Shown here: piece by piece, positions 26,420 to 34,294 of the stretch | Layout of the letters: each line of letters opens with the position of its first letter | How positions within the stretch are numbered: the stretch's first letter is position 1 | Assembly: GCA_944319935.1 (NCBI GenBank) | Contig: CALUFM010000002.1 | Location: 1 to 64,000, forward strand | DNA from: an uncultured Prevotella sp. | GTDB lineage: Bacteria; Bacteroidota; Bacteroidia; Bacteroidales; Bacteroidaceae | Direction: 5' to 3' | Length of the DNA stretch: 64,000 nt | Made by a program: the position numbers and the translations under genes | Notes under the pieces: model-generated | Database searches by the model: none | The model's input: the letters and a program-made list of their open reading frames with translations, nothing else | Told to the model about the DNA's origin: nothing

Positions 26420-26767
26420 ATGTTCTCGTCTGATAGAAACATTGAAACAATAGGACAGCTTGTAAGGCTGATTAAACATAGTATCGGGCTTCAGGGCGAG
26501 TACCTGAAGCTTGATATTATGGATAAAACCGTAAGGATAATAACAGCCTTGTTGCTGTTTGCCGTTCTTACGTTGATTGTTATTGCGATATTGGTGTTCC
26601 TTTCCATGTCAGCGGCTTTGGCAATGGGCGAAGCTATAGGTTATCCTGCCGCGTTTGGGATAATCGCCGCTTTTTATATAGTCGTGTTTATTTTGTTCCT
26701 GGCTTTCAGGAAAAGCTGGATAGAAAGGCCGCTGATAAGATTTATAACCAGTTTGTTGATGGAATAA
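26420..26767 (+). CDS. Holin-superfamily (YqjE-like) membrane protein
   Basis: 115 residues: an amphipathic N-terminal helix (about 1-35), then two transmembrane helices (about 42-66 and 72-98) separated by a short turn (MGEAIGYPAAF). This matches the phage-holin-family/YqjE architecture, which in chromosomal operons is an envelope-stress gene rather than a lysis protein. Between the YtxH gene and a short basic protein gene. Confidence 0.72.
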   Translation: MFSSDRNIETIGQLVRLIKHSIGLQGEYLKLDIMDKTVRIITALLLFAVLTLIVIAILVFLSMSAALAMGEAIGYPAAFGIIAAFYIVVFILFLAFRKSWIERPLIRFITSLLME

Positions 26768-26774
26768 TAGGCTT

Positions 26775-27014
26775 ATGGATGCAAAAAGAAGAGAAACATA
26801 TAGGACTTTGCACGAGATAAGGTTGCGAAAAGAGGTTGTTCTTTCTGAAATCAGGAGGGACAACGAGCGTATGAATATCTTGTGGAAAGACTTGTTCCGT
26901 AAGCCGAAGCCACAAAAGAAAGGATTTACTCTTTCAACCGTAATGACCACAGGGGCTGGTTTGGCCGATGGTTTTATGCTGGCCTGGAAGCTGTATCGGA
27001 AATTTAAGAAATGA
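26775..27014 (+). CDS. Short basic protein of the YtxH/holin-like operon
   Basis: 79 residues, very rich in Arg and Lys, starting MDAKRRETYRTLHEIRLRKE, with a weakly hydrophobic segment (about 55-72, STVMTTGAGLADGFMLAW). No named family recognised. It follows the holin-like gene by 7 bases and completes a three-gene set often conserved in Bacteroidota. Probably membrane-associated. Confidence 0.6.
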   Translation: MDAKRRETYRTLHEIRLRKEVVLSEIRRDNERMNILWKDLFRKPKPQKKGFTLSTVMTTGAGLADGFMLAWKLYRKFKK

Positions 27015-27067
27015 TTGGAATGTGACTTGTCTTTTCATATTCCAACTGTTGCGACGGTACTTCTGAA

Positions 27068-27130
27068 AATAAAAAAAGGAGTACCGCTGTACTCCAATCT
27101 TGTTAACCTTAAATCTAATACTATGAAAAA
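27068..27130 (-). ncRNA. Candidate small RNA of about 60 nt
   Basis: A minus-strand unit with all parts of a short transcript: promoter at 27137-27169, expected start near 27130, and a terminator in the right direction at 27071-27095. The predicted RNA contains TAGTATTAGATTTAAGG and GTTAACAAGATT before the hairpin. It has no open frame of note. No gene lies downstream on that strand, so it is not a leader of the YtxH operon. From memory the AGTATTAGATTTAAGGTTAAC stretch recurs in Prevotella-like genomes; that is not verified here. Confidence 0.55.
27071..27095 (-). terminator. Terminator of the candidate small RNA
   Basis: Stem GGAGTAC (27078-27084) with GTACTCC (27089-27095), CGCT loop, then seven U in the minus direction (27077-27071). 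The plus direction has no U run, so it cannot serve the YtxH operon. Confidence 0.8.
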
Positions 27131-27136
27131 CACAGT

Positions 27137-27169
27137 GCAAAGGTACTGCGTTTTTGTCTTTTTTGCAAA
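27137..27169 (-). promoter_or_regulatory. Promoter of the candidate small RNA
   Basis: On the minus strand TTTG (27166-27169), 20 bases, TACCTTTGC (27137-27145): a full Bacteroidota consensus match facing the hairpin. Confidence 0.75.
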
Positions 27170-27364
27170 TGTTTAGGCGTGTGTTAAATAGTTTTTAATA
27201 AAATGTATGGTGTTTTTAACACACTTTTAGGGGCGATGGTAACGTTGGCGATATTCTTTTGTTTTTTGTTATGCTTGGCGTATAACCATAAATTTGGGGC
27301 AAAAGGGAAAAGAGCATAGTGATTTGTGGTATTTTTTGAGGTTAGGCAATGTCATTTTCATAAA

Positions 27365-27450
27365 CTGCGACGGCCGTCAAACAGGGTGTAAAATACTGTC
27401 TTTTGCACGCTGAAAGGCGATTTTCAGCGTAGCGTTTTGCCGTCTTTCTG
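27365..27450 (+). repeat. Dispersed intergenic repeat, divergent copy
   Basis: ACGGCCGTC, CTTTTGCACGCTGAAAGGCGATTTTCAGCG and GTTTTGCCGTC words, as in the copies at 5.6, 19.0 and 39.5 kb, but without the exact GTGGCCTTTCA core. Confidence 0.4.
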
Positions 27451-27500
27451 GTGTGCGTCACATGACGTTTTGCGCAGATTTGTAGTTTTTGCGTCAAAAC

Positions 27501-27687
27501 ATCCTTCATCTTTCATTTTTGCGCATAACATCTTGTCGCTCAGTGCTTTATGCGGTGAAAGATGTGTAGGCGGCCTTTCACCCGATTTTCACCCGATGAA
27601 ACATCGATGACAGATTCATAAACCATCTTTCATTACTCAACTTGCTGACAATCAGCGCAATGCGCCCGAAAATGAAAGATGAAAGAT
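27501..27687. repeat. TIR-bounded repeat element A
   Basis: A 187-bp element with imperfect terminal inverted repeats of about 25 bp: left ATCCTTCATCTTTCATTTTT, right (reverse complement) ATCTTTCATCTTTCATTTTC, both leading into GCGCA-type ends. Inside are further GGTGAAAGATG / CCTTTCACC words and AACTTGCTG, also present in element B at 61.5 kb. No coding sequence. Lies past the end of the MFS gene. Confidence 0.65.
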
Positions 27688-27778
27688 AAAATCACGAAAA
27701 AAGCGATGTTTCTGCTTCGTAGCTAATAGAACGGGGGCATCAACAGGTTGTCACGACATTTTTGCACGCCCTAAGTTG

Positions 27779-29020
27779 TCATCTTAACTTGTTTCGGTTA
27801 TAATGCGGCGTGACTTTGATGTTGAAATACATCATTGACACAAAGCACAACAATGAGCCGACAAGGTAAACCATGTAAAACGTGAAATGTTGGGCGATGA
27901 CGCCGCTCGTGGCTATGCCGATGCCAATGCCCACGTCCCAGGCCGTAAGATAAGTGCTGGTGGCTGTGGCGCGCTGGTTGTTTGGGGCAAGGTTGATGTA
28001 AAGGGTGTTCATCGCGGGAAAGATGACACCAAAGCCTATGCCAAGGAGCAAGGGCACGATAAAGAACATGGTTTCAGCGGCCGCCATGCTGCAAGGCGCA
28101 ATGAAACGGCACATGCTCAAGATGAAGAATGCCGCCACTACGGGATAAAGCCCGAAATGGATACACTGTGTGATGTATCCTTGGTCAACCTTCTTGCCCG
28201 CCACAAGGCGTGACGCCCCCATGCCGAGGGCCATGAGTGTGAAGAAGAAACCTGACGGAACGTCGAGATGTATTTCACGGGCATACACGGCTACGAAATT
28301 TGTTGTCGCCCCGTATGGTATCGAGAGCATCAGCAAAGCGATGCTTACAGGTATGCCTTTGATGAGGATGAATCGGTCGAGCGACAGCTTGCGTTTCTGG
28401 GCAACAGGGTCACATCCTGTCTGCTGTCTTTCAAGTTGCCGTGCCTTGACTGATTCTGGGACGCGCGCCTTGACCCCCAGTGCAAACAGCAAGCCTGCAA
28501 CGCTGAAAGCCATGCCCGTCAGGAATATGCCGTTGTAAGTCACATGGTCGTGCATGAACAAGCCCGTCATAGGGCCAAGGGCCATGGCTATGTTGTTCGT
28601 CAGTCCGTAATATCCAAGAGCTTCTCCGCGGCGGCTGCTCGGGGTTATGTCAACGCATAGGGTGTTGCCGCCAACGGTGACACTGCTGAATGCCACGCCA
28701 TGCAAAGCGCGCAGCACGATGAACCACGTCAACACGCCGGCGGCCATGTAGCCAAGGAATATCGACGCGCAAATGAAATAGCAGAATATATAGATAGGCT
28801 TGCGTGGGAACTTGTCCATCAAGTAGCCGGAAAACGGGCGCACGCACAGCCCACTGACCGTATAACAACTCAATATCGCCCCAAGCATCGCCGCCGGGCA
28901 TTTATAAGTTTCCTGCAAATAAAACGGCAATACTGGTATCAATATCCAGAAGCCGAAGAATAACAGGAAATTAGCTGCAAGGATGAAAATGTAGCTACGG
29001 GTCAACAGACGCTCTTTCAT
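27779..29020 (-). CDS. MFS transporter
   Basis: 413 residues, 12 predicted transmembrane segments. The loop between helices 2 and 3 has GYLMDKFPRKPIYIF (major facilitator motif A) and the start of helix 4 has VLRALHGVAFSSV. Similar to drug/sugar efflux-type transporters; substrate not predictable. The ATG at 29020 (MKERLLTRSYIFIL) is preferred to one nine codons earlier because it precedes the first helix directly. It follows pheS on the same strand, across a long hairpin. Confidence 0.85.
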   Translation of the reverse strand: MKERLLTRSYIFILAANFLLFFGFWILIPVLPFYLQETYKCPAAMLGAILSCYTVSGLCVRPFSGYLMDKFPRKPIYIFCYFICASIFLGYMAAGVLTWFIVLRALHGVAFSSVTVGGNTLCVDITPSSRRGEALGYYGLTNNIAMALGPMTGLFMHDHVTYNGIFLTGMAFSVAGLLFALGVKARVPESVKARQLERQQTGCDPVAQKRKLSLDRFILIKGIPVSIALLMLSIPYGATTNFVAVYAREIHLDVPSGFFFTLMALGMGASRLVAGKKVDQGYITQCIHFGLYPVVAAFFILSMCRFIAPCSMAAAETMFFIVPLLLGIGFGVIFPAMNTLYINLAPNNQRATATSTYLTAWDVGIGIGIATSGVIAQHFTFYMVYLVGSLLCFVSMMYFNIKVTPHYNRNKLR

Positions 29021-29042
29021 GTAACTGTTCCTTAAAATAAAA

Positions 29043-29133
29043 AGCAAGGAGAGAAGGCGTCGCCAAAAAATGACAGTGGCGGCTACGTAGGCCTGCCAGC
29101 AAAGCCATTTGTCCCACGCTTTCTCTCCTTGCT
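29043..29133. repeat. Gene-end inverted repeat after pheS
   Basis: AGCAAGGAGAGAAGGCGT (29043-29060) pairs with ACGCTTTCTCTCCTTGCT (29116-29133), one mismatch. It starts 22 bases past the pheS stop (minus direction) and probably terminates pheS. Confidence 0.7.
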
Positions 29134-29155
29134 GTGTCCCCTATCTGAAAAGACT

Positions 29156-30193
29156 TTAATTTGCCGCCTCGAACTCACGCAAGAAGCGCACGTCGTTCTC
29201 GGAGAACATGCGGAGGTCTGACACTTGGTACTTCAAGTTAGTTATGCGCTCGACGCCAAGGCCGAATGCGTAACCGCTATACACCTTGCTGTCTATTCCG
29301 CAAAGCTCAAGCACATTGGGGTCAACCATGCCGCAGCCCAGAATCTCGACCCATCCAGTGTGCTTGCAGAAACCGCATCCCTTGCCGCCGCAGATGTGGC
29401 ACGAGATGTCCATTTCCGCGCTTGGTTCCGTGAACGGGAAGTAACTTGGGCGAAGGCGTATCTTCGTGTCTGCGCCGAACAGCTCGCGCGCAAACGTAAG
29501 AAGCACCTGCTTCAGGTCAGTGAACGACACGTTCTTGTCAATGTAAAGGCCCTCTATCTGATGGAAGAAGCAGTGCGCGCGCGCCGTGATGGCCTCGTTG
29601 CGGTAAACGCGCCCCGGGCAGATTACACGTATGGGCGGTTGTGTCGTTTCCATCACACGCGCCTGTACCGAACTCGTGTGGCTGCGCAAGATTATGTTTT
29701 TCGCCACGTCGTCAGGATTGGTCTCGACGAAGAATGTGTCTTGCATGTCGCGAGCCGGGTGGTCTGCCGCGAAGTTCATCTTAGTGAACACGTGCAAGTC
29801 GTCTTCCACCTCAGGCCCGTCGGCCAGGGTGAATCCCATGCGTGAAAATATGTCGATAATCTCGTTCCTTACGATTGTGAGCGGGTGGCGTGTGCCTAAC
29901 TTTACCGGATAAGGTGTGCGTGTAAGGTCGATGTCGTCACATTGCGCCTCGTTTGTCTCGCATTGTTCACGCAGCGAGTTGATACGGTCAAGCGCAGTCT
30001 GTTTAAGTTCGTTTATTTTTATCCCGACTTCCTTTTTCTGTTCCGCGGGCACATTGCGGAAGTCAGCCATCAATGTGTTGATTTCGCCCTTTTTACTAAG
30101 ATATTTCAGTCTTAACGCTTCTATTTCCTCAGGCGTTGAAGCATTAAGGCCTTTCACTTCTTCAAGCAGTTTCGCTATTTTGTCGAGTATCAT
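29156..30193 (-). CDS. pheS: Phenylalanyl-tRNA synthetase alpha subunit
   Basis: Catalytic subunit of the PheST tetramer. 345 residues: an N-terminal coiled coil (about 1-85, tRNA binding) and the class II core with motif 2 (RNEAITARAHCFFHQIEGLYID) and motif 3 (YAFGLGVERI). The ATG at 30193 is chosen; an in-frame Met at 30373 adds 60 non-conserved residues and precedes the -7 box at 30229-30237. pheT is not in the window, so the two subunit genes are unlinked here, as in other Bacteroidota. Confidence 0.96.
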   Translation of the reverse strand: MILDKIAKLLEEVKGLNASTPEEIEALRLKYLSKKGEINTLMADFRNVPAEQKKEVGIKINELKQTALDRINSLREQCETNEAQCDDIDLTRTPYPVKLGTRHPLTIVRNEIIDIFSRMGFTLADGPEVEDDLHVFTKMNFAADHPARDMQDTFFVETNPDDVAKNIILRSHTSSVQARVMETTQPPIRVICPGRVYRNEAITARAHCFFHQIEGLYIDKNVSFTDLKQVLLTFARELFGADTKIRLRPSYFPFTEPSAEMDISCHICGGKGCGFCKHTGWVEILGCGMVDPNVLELCGIDSKVYSGYAFGLGVERITNLKYQVSDLRMFSENDVRFLREFEAAN

Positions 30194-30228
30194 TTTGAAG
30201 ATAATTTTGTTGCGTATTAAAATTTGAT

Positions 30229-30237
30229 GCAAAGGTA
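30229..30237 (-). promoter_or_regulatory. -7 box of pheS
   Basis: TACCTTTGC on the minus strand, 36 bases upstream of the chosen ATG. No good -33 element. Confidence 0.5.
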
Positions 30238-30280
30238 ATATTTTTGCATTGAATATGGGGCATAAATCAAAATAAAGTTG

Positions 30281-30289
30281 TACTTTTGC
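30281..30289 (+). promoter_or_regulatory. -7 box of the DUF4348-like lipoprotein gene
   Basis: TACTTTTGC, divergent from the pheS promoter. Transcription would start near 30297, giving a leader of about 145 bases. The -33 element is poor. Confidence 0.5.
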
Positions 30290-30314
30290 GAAAATTTTGA
30301 GAGATATGTTGACT

Positions 30315-30394
30315 GATATGTGGCGTCGGGCTTTAATGCCTCGAGCCGGCCGGCAAGCCAAGCTTGAACGCATGCTTGCGGCTCACCACATATC
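30315..30394 (+). promoter_or_regulatory. Structured leader of the lipoprotein gene
   Basis: Nested stems: GATATGTGG (30315-30323) with CCACATATC (30386-30394); GAGCCG (30343-30348) with CGGCTC (30379-30384); CAAGC (30354-30358) with GCTTG (30374-30378). On the 3' side the three strands are almost continuous. A 40-codon open frame (30306-30428) overlaps it. May be a regulatory leader; no known riboswitch class recognised. Confidence 0.5.
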
Positions 30395-30441
30395 AAGGGA
30401 TGAACGGTCACGCACCGCCGAGCAATGAATAGCATGGAATT

Positions 30442-31290
30442 ATGAAAAAAGGCGTTGTTTTGGTCTTTGCAATGTGTGTTCTCACCATGGTGTGGACAAC
30501 TGGATGCACTGACAAGAAACCTGTCACGGCTGACACTACCGCTGTTGACTCATCAAAAATTGCCGACACAACCACTGTTGACACGATGAACCAGCTCATA
30601 TCCGAACAACCTATGCCCAAGGCGGCCGATGAGTTGTTCGATGATTTCATCTTCAATTTTGCCGCAAACCGCAAGCTCCAGATGAGCAGAATCAAGTTCC
30701 CGTTGAAAGTCGTTGACGGGGAGAATGTCGCATACCTGAAGAAGCAGCAGTGGCAGATGGAGCATTTCTTCATGGAGCAAGGCTATTACACCCTGATATT
30801 TGACAACGTGAAGCAGATGGACTTGGTCAAAGACACGTCGATAAACAACGTCGTCATAGAAAAGGTCTACCTCACGGACGGCAAGGTGCAGAAATACATG
30901 TTCGACAGGCTCGGCGGAAAGTGGATGCTTACATCGGTGCAGACCAACGCCATGGTGCATAACACCAACGCCTCGTTCCTCGCTTTCTACCAGCGTTTCG
31001 CCACCGACCAAGACTTCCAGATTGAAAGTCTCAACAACCCGGTAATGTTCACAGGCCCTGACCCTGACGACGATTTCAGCACCATGACGGGAGAAATAGC
31101 ACCCGAGACCTGGCCGGCTTTCGCCCCGGAACTGCCCTCAGATTTCATATATAATATAATGTACGGGCAGAAATACAGCGAGGGCAACCAGAAGATTTTC
31201 GTAATGCGCGGCATCGCCAACGGAATGGAGATGGAACTGACGTTCAAGCGGCTTGACGGGAAATGGAAATTGACGTCGCTGTCAGAGTGA
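30442..31290 (+). CDS. Lipoprotein, DUF4348-like
   Basis: 282 residues. Signal peptide with lipobox WTTGC (cysteine 22), then a short Thr/Asp linker (ADTTAVDSS) like those of the lipoproteins at 3.3-4.4 kb. The mature domain has DELFDDFIFNFAANRKLQMSR and two repeats of a DGKVQKYMFDRLGGKWMLTS / ELTFKRLDGKWKLTS pattern, which points to DUF4348 of Bacteroidota. Function unknown; likely periplasmic. Followed by murB after 31 bases, possibly cotranscribed. Confidence 0.7.
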   Translation: MKKGVVLVFAMCVLTMVWTTGCTDKKPVTADTTAVDSSKIADTTTVDTMNQLISEQPMPKAADELFDDFIFNFAANRKLQMSRIKFPLKVVDGENVAYLKKQQWQMEHFFMEQGYYTLIFDNVKQMDLVKDTSINNVVIEKVYLTDGKVQKYMFDRLGGKWMLTSVQTNAMVHNTNASFLAFYQRFATDQDFQIESLNNPVMFTGPDPDDDFSTMTGEIAPETWPAFAPELPSDFIYNIMYGQKYSEGNQKIFVMRGIANGMEMELTFKRLDGKWKLTSLSE

Positions 31291-31321
31291 CAAACATGTT
31301 CTCAAAAAAACATAGTTTTTA

Positions 31322-32341
31322 ATGGTAAAAGACTTTTCCGACTACAGCCTCAAGGGGCGCAACACATTCGGCATGGACGTGAAATGCCGACGCTTCATAG
31401 AGTTTTCCACAGTCGGCGAACTTCAGCAAACCGTAACGTCGCTTACTGAAGCCGACAAGCCCCTGCTCTTCCTCGGCGGGGGCAGCAACATCCTGTTTAC
31501 AAAAGACTATGACGGTACGGTGTTGCACTCCGCCATAATGGGCCACGAGGCCACCGAGGCCGACGGCGGAGTGCTATTACGCTGCGGCAGCGGCGAGACG
31601 TGGAACGACATGGTAGACCTGTGCGTAAGCAACGGATGGCACGGGGCGGAGAACCTTGCCCGCATCCCGGGCGAAGTGGGGGCAAGCGCGGTGCAGAACA
31701 TCGGGGCCTACGGCGTTGAGGCCAAGGACATCATCCATGAGGTTGAGGCCGTGGACGCGAGGACGGGCGAGCTGAGAACATTCAGCAACGCCGAATGCGA
31801 ATACTCATACCGGTGGAGCAAGTTCAAGGGCGAATGGCGCGGCTCGTTTGTCATAACCCACGTCACCTACAAGCTCTCGACCACGTTCGCCCCCCGCCTC
31901 GACTACGGCAACATCACGGCCGAACTGGGCAAGAAAGGCATCGGCGGGCAGCCCACCGCCGCCCAATTGAGAGACGTCGTTACGGAGATACGCGACGCCA
32001 AGCTGCCCGACCCGAAGAAGGAAGGCAACGCCGGCAGCTTCTTCACCAATCCCGTTGTCACCAGGGAAAAGTACGACCAACTGGCGGCGCGCTTCGGCGC
32101 AGTGCCTCACTACGCCGCAAGCGACGGGCGCGTCAAGATACCCGCAGCGTGGATGATAGAGCAATGCGGATGGAAGGGCAAGTCGCTCGGCCCCGCCGGC
32201 GTACACCCGCGCCAGGCGTTGGTGCTTGTGAACCGCGGCGGGGCGTGCGGCTCCGACATCCTGCGGCTTTGCGACAGGATAAGGGAAGACGTCAAAAGCA
32301 AGTTCGGCATTGAAATAAGCCCTGAAGTGAACATAATCTGA
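31322..32341 (+). CDS. murB: UDP-N-acetylmuramate dehydrogenase
   Basis: FAD enzyme that reduces UDP-GlcNAc-enolpyruvate to UDP-MurNAc in peptidoglycan synthesis. 339 residues, type I. FAD-binding region LFLGGGSNILF (about 52-62); GEVGASAVQNIGAYGVE; the catalytic serine lies in EGNAGSFFTNPVV. The gene ends 2 bases before the next one, so the two share a transcript. Confidence 0.95.
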   Translation: MVKDFSDYSLKGRNTFGMDVKCRRFIEFSTVGELQQTVTSLTEADKPLLFLGGGSNILFTKDYDGTVLHSAIMGHEATEADGGVLLRCGSGETWNDMVDLCVSNGWHGAENLARIPGEVGASAVQNIGAYGVEAKDIIHEVEAVDARTGELRTFSNAECEYSYRWSKFKGEWRGSFVITHVTYKLSTTFAPRLDYGNITAELGKKGIGGQPTAAQLRDVVTEIRDAKLPDPKKEGNAGSFFTNPVVTREKYDQLAARFGAVPHYAASDGRVKIPAAWMIEQCGWKGKSLGPAGVHPRQALVLVNRGGACGSDILRLCDRIREDVKSKFGIEISPEVNII

Positions 32342-32343
32342 AG

Positions 32344-33108
32344 ATGAGACTCATATTCCTCGGCACAGGCACATCAGTCGGCGTCCCGACGATAGGCTGC
32401 AAGTGCAAGGTGTGCCAAAGCGGCGACCCCCGCGACAAAAGGCTGCGCGCCTCGGCCCTTGTCGAAACACCCTCAACCAGGCTACTGATTGACTGCGGCC
32501 CCGACTTCAGGCAGCAGGTGCTGGCGCAGGAATTCCGCAAGATAGACGCCGTGCTGCTGACACACGTGCATTACGACCACGTCGGCGGGCTTGACGACCT
32601 GCGCCCCTTCTGCGCCTTCGGCGAAGTCAGCGTCTACGCCGACCGCCACACGGCCGACGGCCTGAGGCGCGCCATGCCTTACTGCTTCAGCAAGCGCAAG
32701 TACCCCGGCGTGCCGAGCATAAGGCTGAACGTCGTAACGCCGCATGAGAGCTTCACGGTAGGCGACCTTCGCGTCACGCCGATACAAGTGATGCACGACC
32801 GGCTGCCGATATTGGGCTACAGGATAGGCAGCCTGCTGTACGTCACAGACATGAAGAGTATTGACGACGGCGAACTCAGGTACGCCGAAGGCGTCAAGAC
32901 GCTCGTCGTGAACGCCCTGCGGTACGGGCCCGAGCATCATTCCCACCTCACCGTTGGCGAGGCCGTGGCCTTCGCCCGGAGAGTGGGGGCCGAGAGGACC
33001 TTCTTCACCCACATGGGGCACGACATCGGCCTGCACGAAGACGTCAACAGGCGGTTGCCAGGCGGCGTAAGCCTGGCATACGACGGCGAGACGGTCGAAA
33101 TAGGGTGA
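32344..33108 (+). CDS. Metallo-beta-lactamase-fold hydrolase (PhnP/YcbJ-like)
   Basis: 254 residues. Metal-binding motif HVHYDHVGGLDDLRPF (about 77-92) and later VMHDRLPILGYRIG, ending with a conserved HMGHD. The N-terminus MRLIFLGTGTSVGVPTIGC, with nearby cysteines (CKCKVC), is typical of the phosphoribosyl cyclic phosphodiesterase (PhnP-like) branch found beside murB in Bacteroidota. Natural substrate unknown; no other phn gene is present. Starts 2 bases after murB. Confidence 0.85.
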   Translation: MRLIFLGTGTSVGVPTIGCKCKVCQSGDPRDKRLRASALVETPSTRLLIDCGPDFRQQVLAQEFRKIDAVLLTHVHYDHVGGLDDLRPFCAFGEVSVYADRHTADGLRRAMPYCFSKRKYPGVPSIRLNVVTPHESFTVGDLRVTPIQVMHDRLPILGYRIGSLLYVTDMKSIDDGELRYAEGVKTLVVNALRYGPEHHSHLTVGEAVAFARRVGAERTFFTHMGHDIGLHEDVNRRLPGGVSLAYDGETVEIG

Positions 33109-34144
33109 ACATGCCATGCATGAAGACTTTGAAGAAATACACACAGAGGGCGTGCCTGCATGCGACGCGCCTTGTTCTTTAATGCATGTAGTCAGCCGTC
33201 ACCATGACGTAGGCAACCGTCGCGGCGGACAAGAGCGTGTGCGGTTGTCGAGAGGTATTGTTGCTTGGCGATGACAGTAGACCCTGTTCCCGGGCATTGA
33301 CGCAGTCGCATATTGTCTTCGTTTTCCGTGTTTTTGTTTGCGATGTGATTTTACTATACGCATTGTAGCGGCGTTGTTTTCAATTTGAAAGTAGTTTGGC
33401 GGAAATAACGTTTGATTTTGTGTGCAAACGTAATGTCTTGATGATATGTCTTTTATTCAAAATGTATGCTGACGTGTGCATGGTGAAAGCTTGCGAATGT
33501 TGTGAAATGTGGCTTTTGGGGTGGTGGAAAGCGGTTGACGGCATGGTGAGAGGCGGCCCTTTCTGTCCTTGAAGACCGTATACATCCTTGCTGTTGACGG
33601 TCTTTTGGCTTGTTTTTTGTTGACGTTTGTAGCTTTTCCAGTCTTTTTAGGTTTCATCCGCAACACTTTTGGATGGTACATAAAAGTCTATCCTGTCCCC
33701 GAAGGGGGCAAACTCCGCTTAACCGCCAGTGGAGTGAGCGCAGCGAATGTAACCTGTGGTAAGTCGAAACTACTCCAACCGTCCCCGAAGGGGGCGAATA
33801 CTATTCTGTTGTTCGCCCTCTTCGAGGACGACATCATTTGCGCATACATACCGCAAGTTCCGCTTCGCTTCACATGCGGCTAAGCAACGTTGGACGTCTT
33901 CGACGCCCTGCTACGCATTGTTGCCATTCAAAGGGGTTGCGGATGAACCCTTTTTAGTCATGCTGTTTGGCGGTTCTTGTGCTTCTGTTTTTCCTACTTT
34001 CTGCGTCAGTCCTGACATTTGGCGTTGTGGCGTTTTGTTTTTATTTCACGTCTTGCGCTTACGTTTCCGGTGTGCGTTTGGCCGCCGCCTCATGTTAAAG
34101 CCGCTTGTTTTTATGCCATAAGCCATTGTTTTTTGTGATTTGGC
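33109..34144. other. Gene-free kilobase with a repeat-like block
   Basis: No convincing gene. The first half (33109-33690) shows nothing definite, apart from a weakly repeat-like stretch near 33490-33560. The second half contains the GTCCCCGAAGGGGGC block (listed separately). Open frames here (for example 33569-33883) have neither known domains nor good starts. Confidence 0.5.
33695..33955 (+). repeat. GTCCCCGAAGGGGGC block ending in a terminator-like hairpin
   Basis: GTCCCCGAAGGGGGC occurs exactly at 33695-33709 and 33781-33795, each a small hairpin. The block ends with AAGGGGTT-gcggatg-AACCCTTTTT (33931-33955), a plus-strand terminator-like hairpin. Composition differs from both flanks and no gene is evident. 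It has the look of a dispersed non-coding repeat or a structured RNA. Confidence 0.4.
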
Positions 34145-34176
34145 TTCGCGTTTCAGGAAATAATGCGTATATTTGC
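34145..34176 (+). promoter_or_regulatory. Promoter of the transketolase/kinase/isomerase cluster
   Basis: TTCG (34145-34148, near-consensus), 19 bases, TATATTTGC (34168-34176). The leader is about 110 bases and contains a perfect palindrome. Confidence 0.6.
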
Positions 34177-34190
34177 CCGTGGCTAAGGGA

Positions 34191-34210
34191 AGCCGCCGCG
34201 CGCGGCGGCT
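34191..34210. promoter_or_regulatory. Perfect 20-bp GC palindrome in the transketolase leader
   Basis: AGCCGCCGCGCGCGGCGGCT is its own reverse complement. It lies just past the expected transcript start, so it could be an operator or an RNA hairpin controlling the cluster. Confidence 0.5.
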
Positions 34211-34294
34211 GGTGGCCTTTTACCTTAAGGCGGGAGAGGGACGCGAGGACGTTTTTTGACGACATTTTATTTAACCGATTACTAACTTACATAT

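Noticed and set aside
26420..26767. Holin as evidence for a prophage
   Set aside because: The gene is in a three-gene YtxH-type operon with no endolysin, spanin or phage structural gene; this is the chromosomal envelope version.
27123..27176. Leader peptide ATGAAAAACAC... (17 codons) on the plus strand
   Set aside because: It has no downstream gene on that strand and overlaps the minus-strand promoter; better explained as part of the small-RNA unit.
33569..33883. Open frame MKTVYILAVDGLLACF...
   Set aside because: The second half runs through repeated hairpin DNA, and there is no promoter, start context or recognisable domain. A minus-strand frame at 33688-33873 is equally unsupported.
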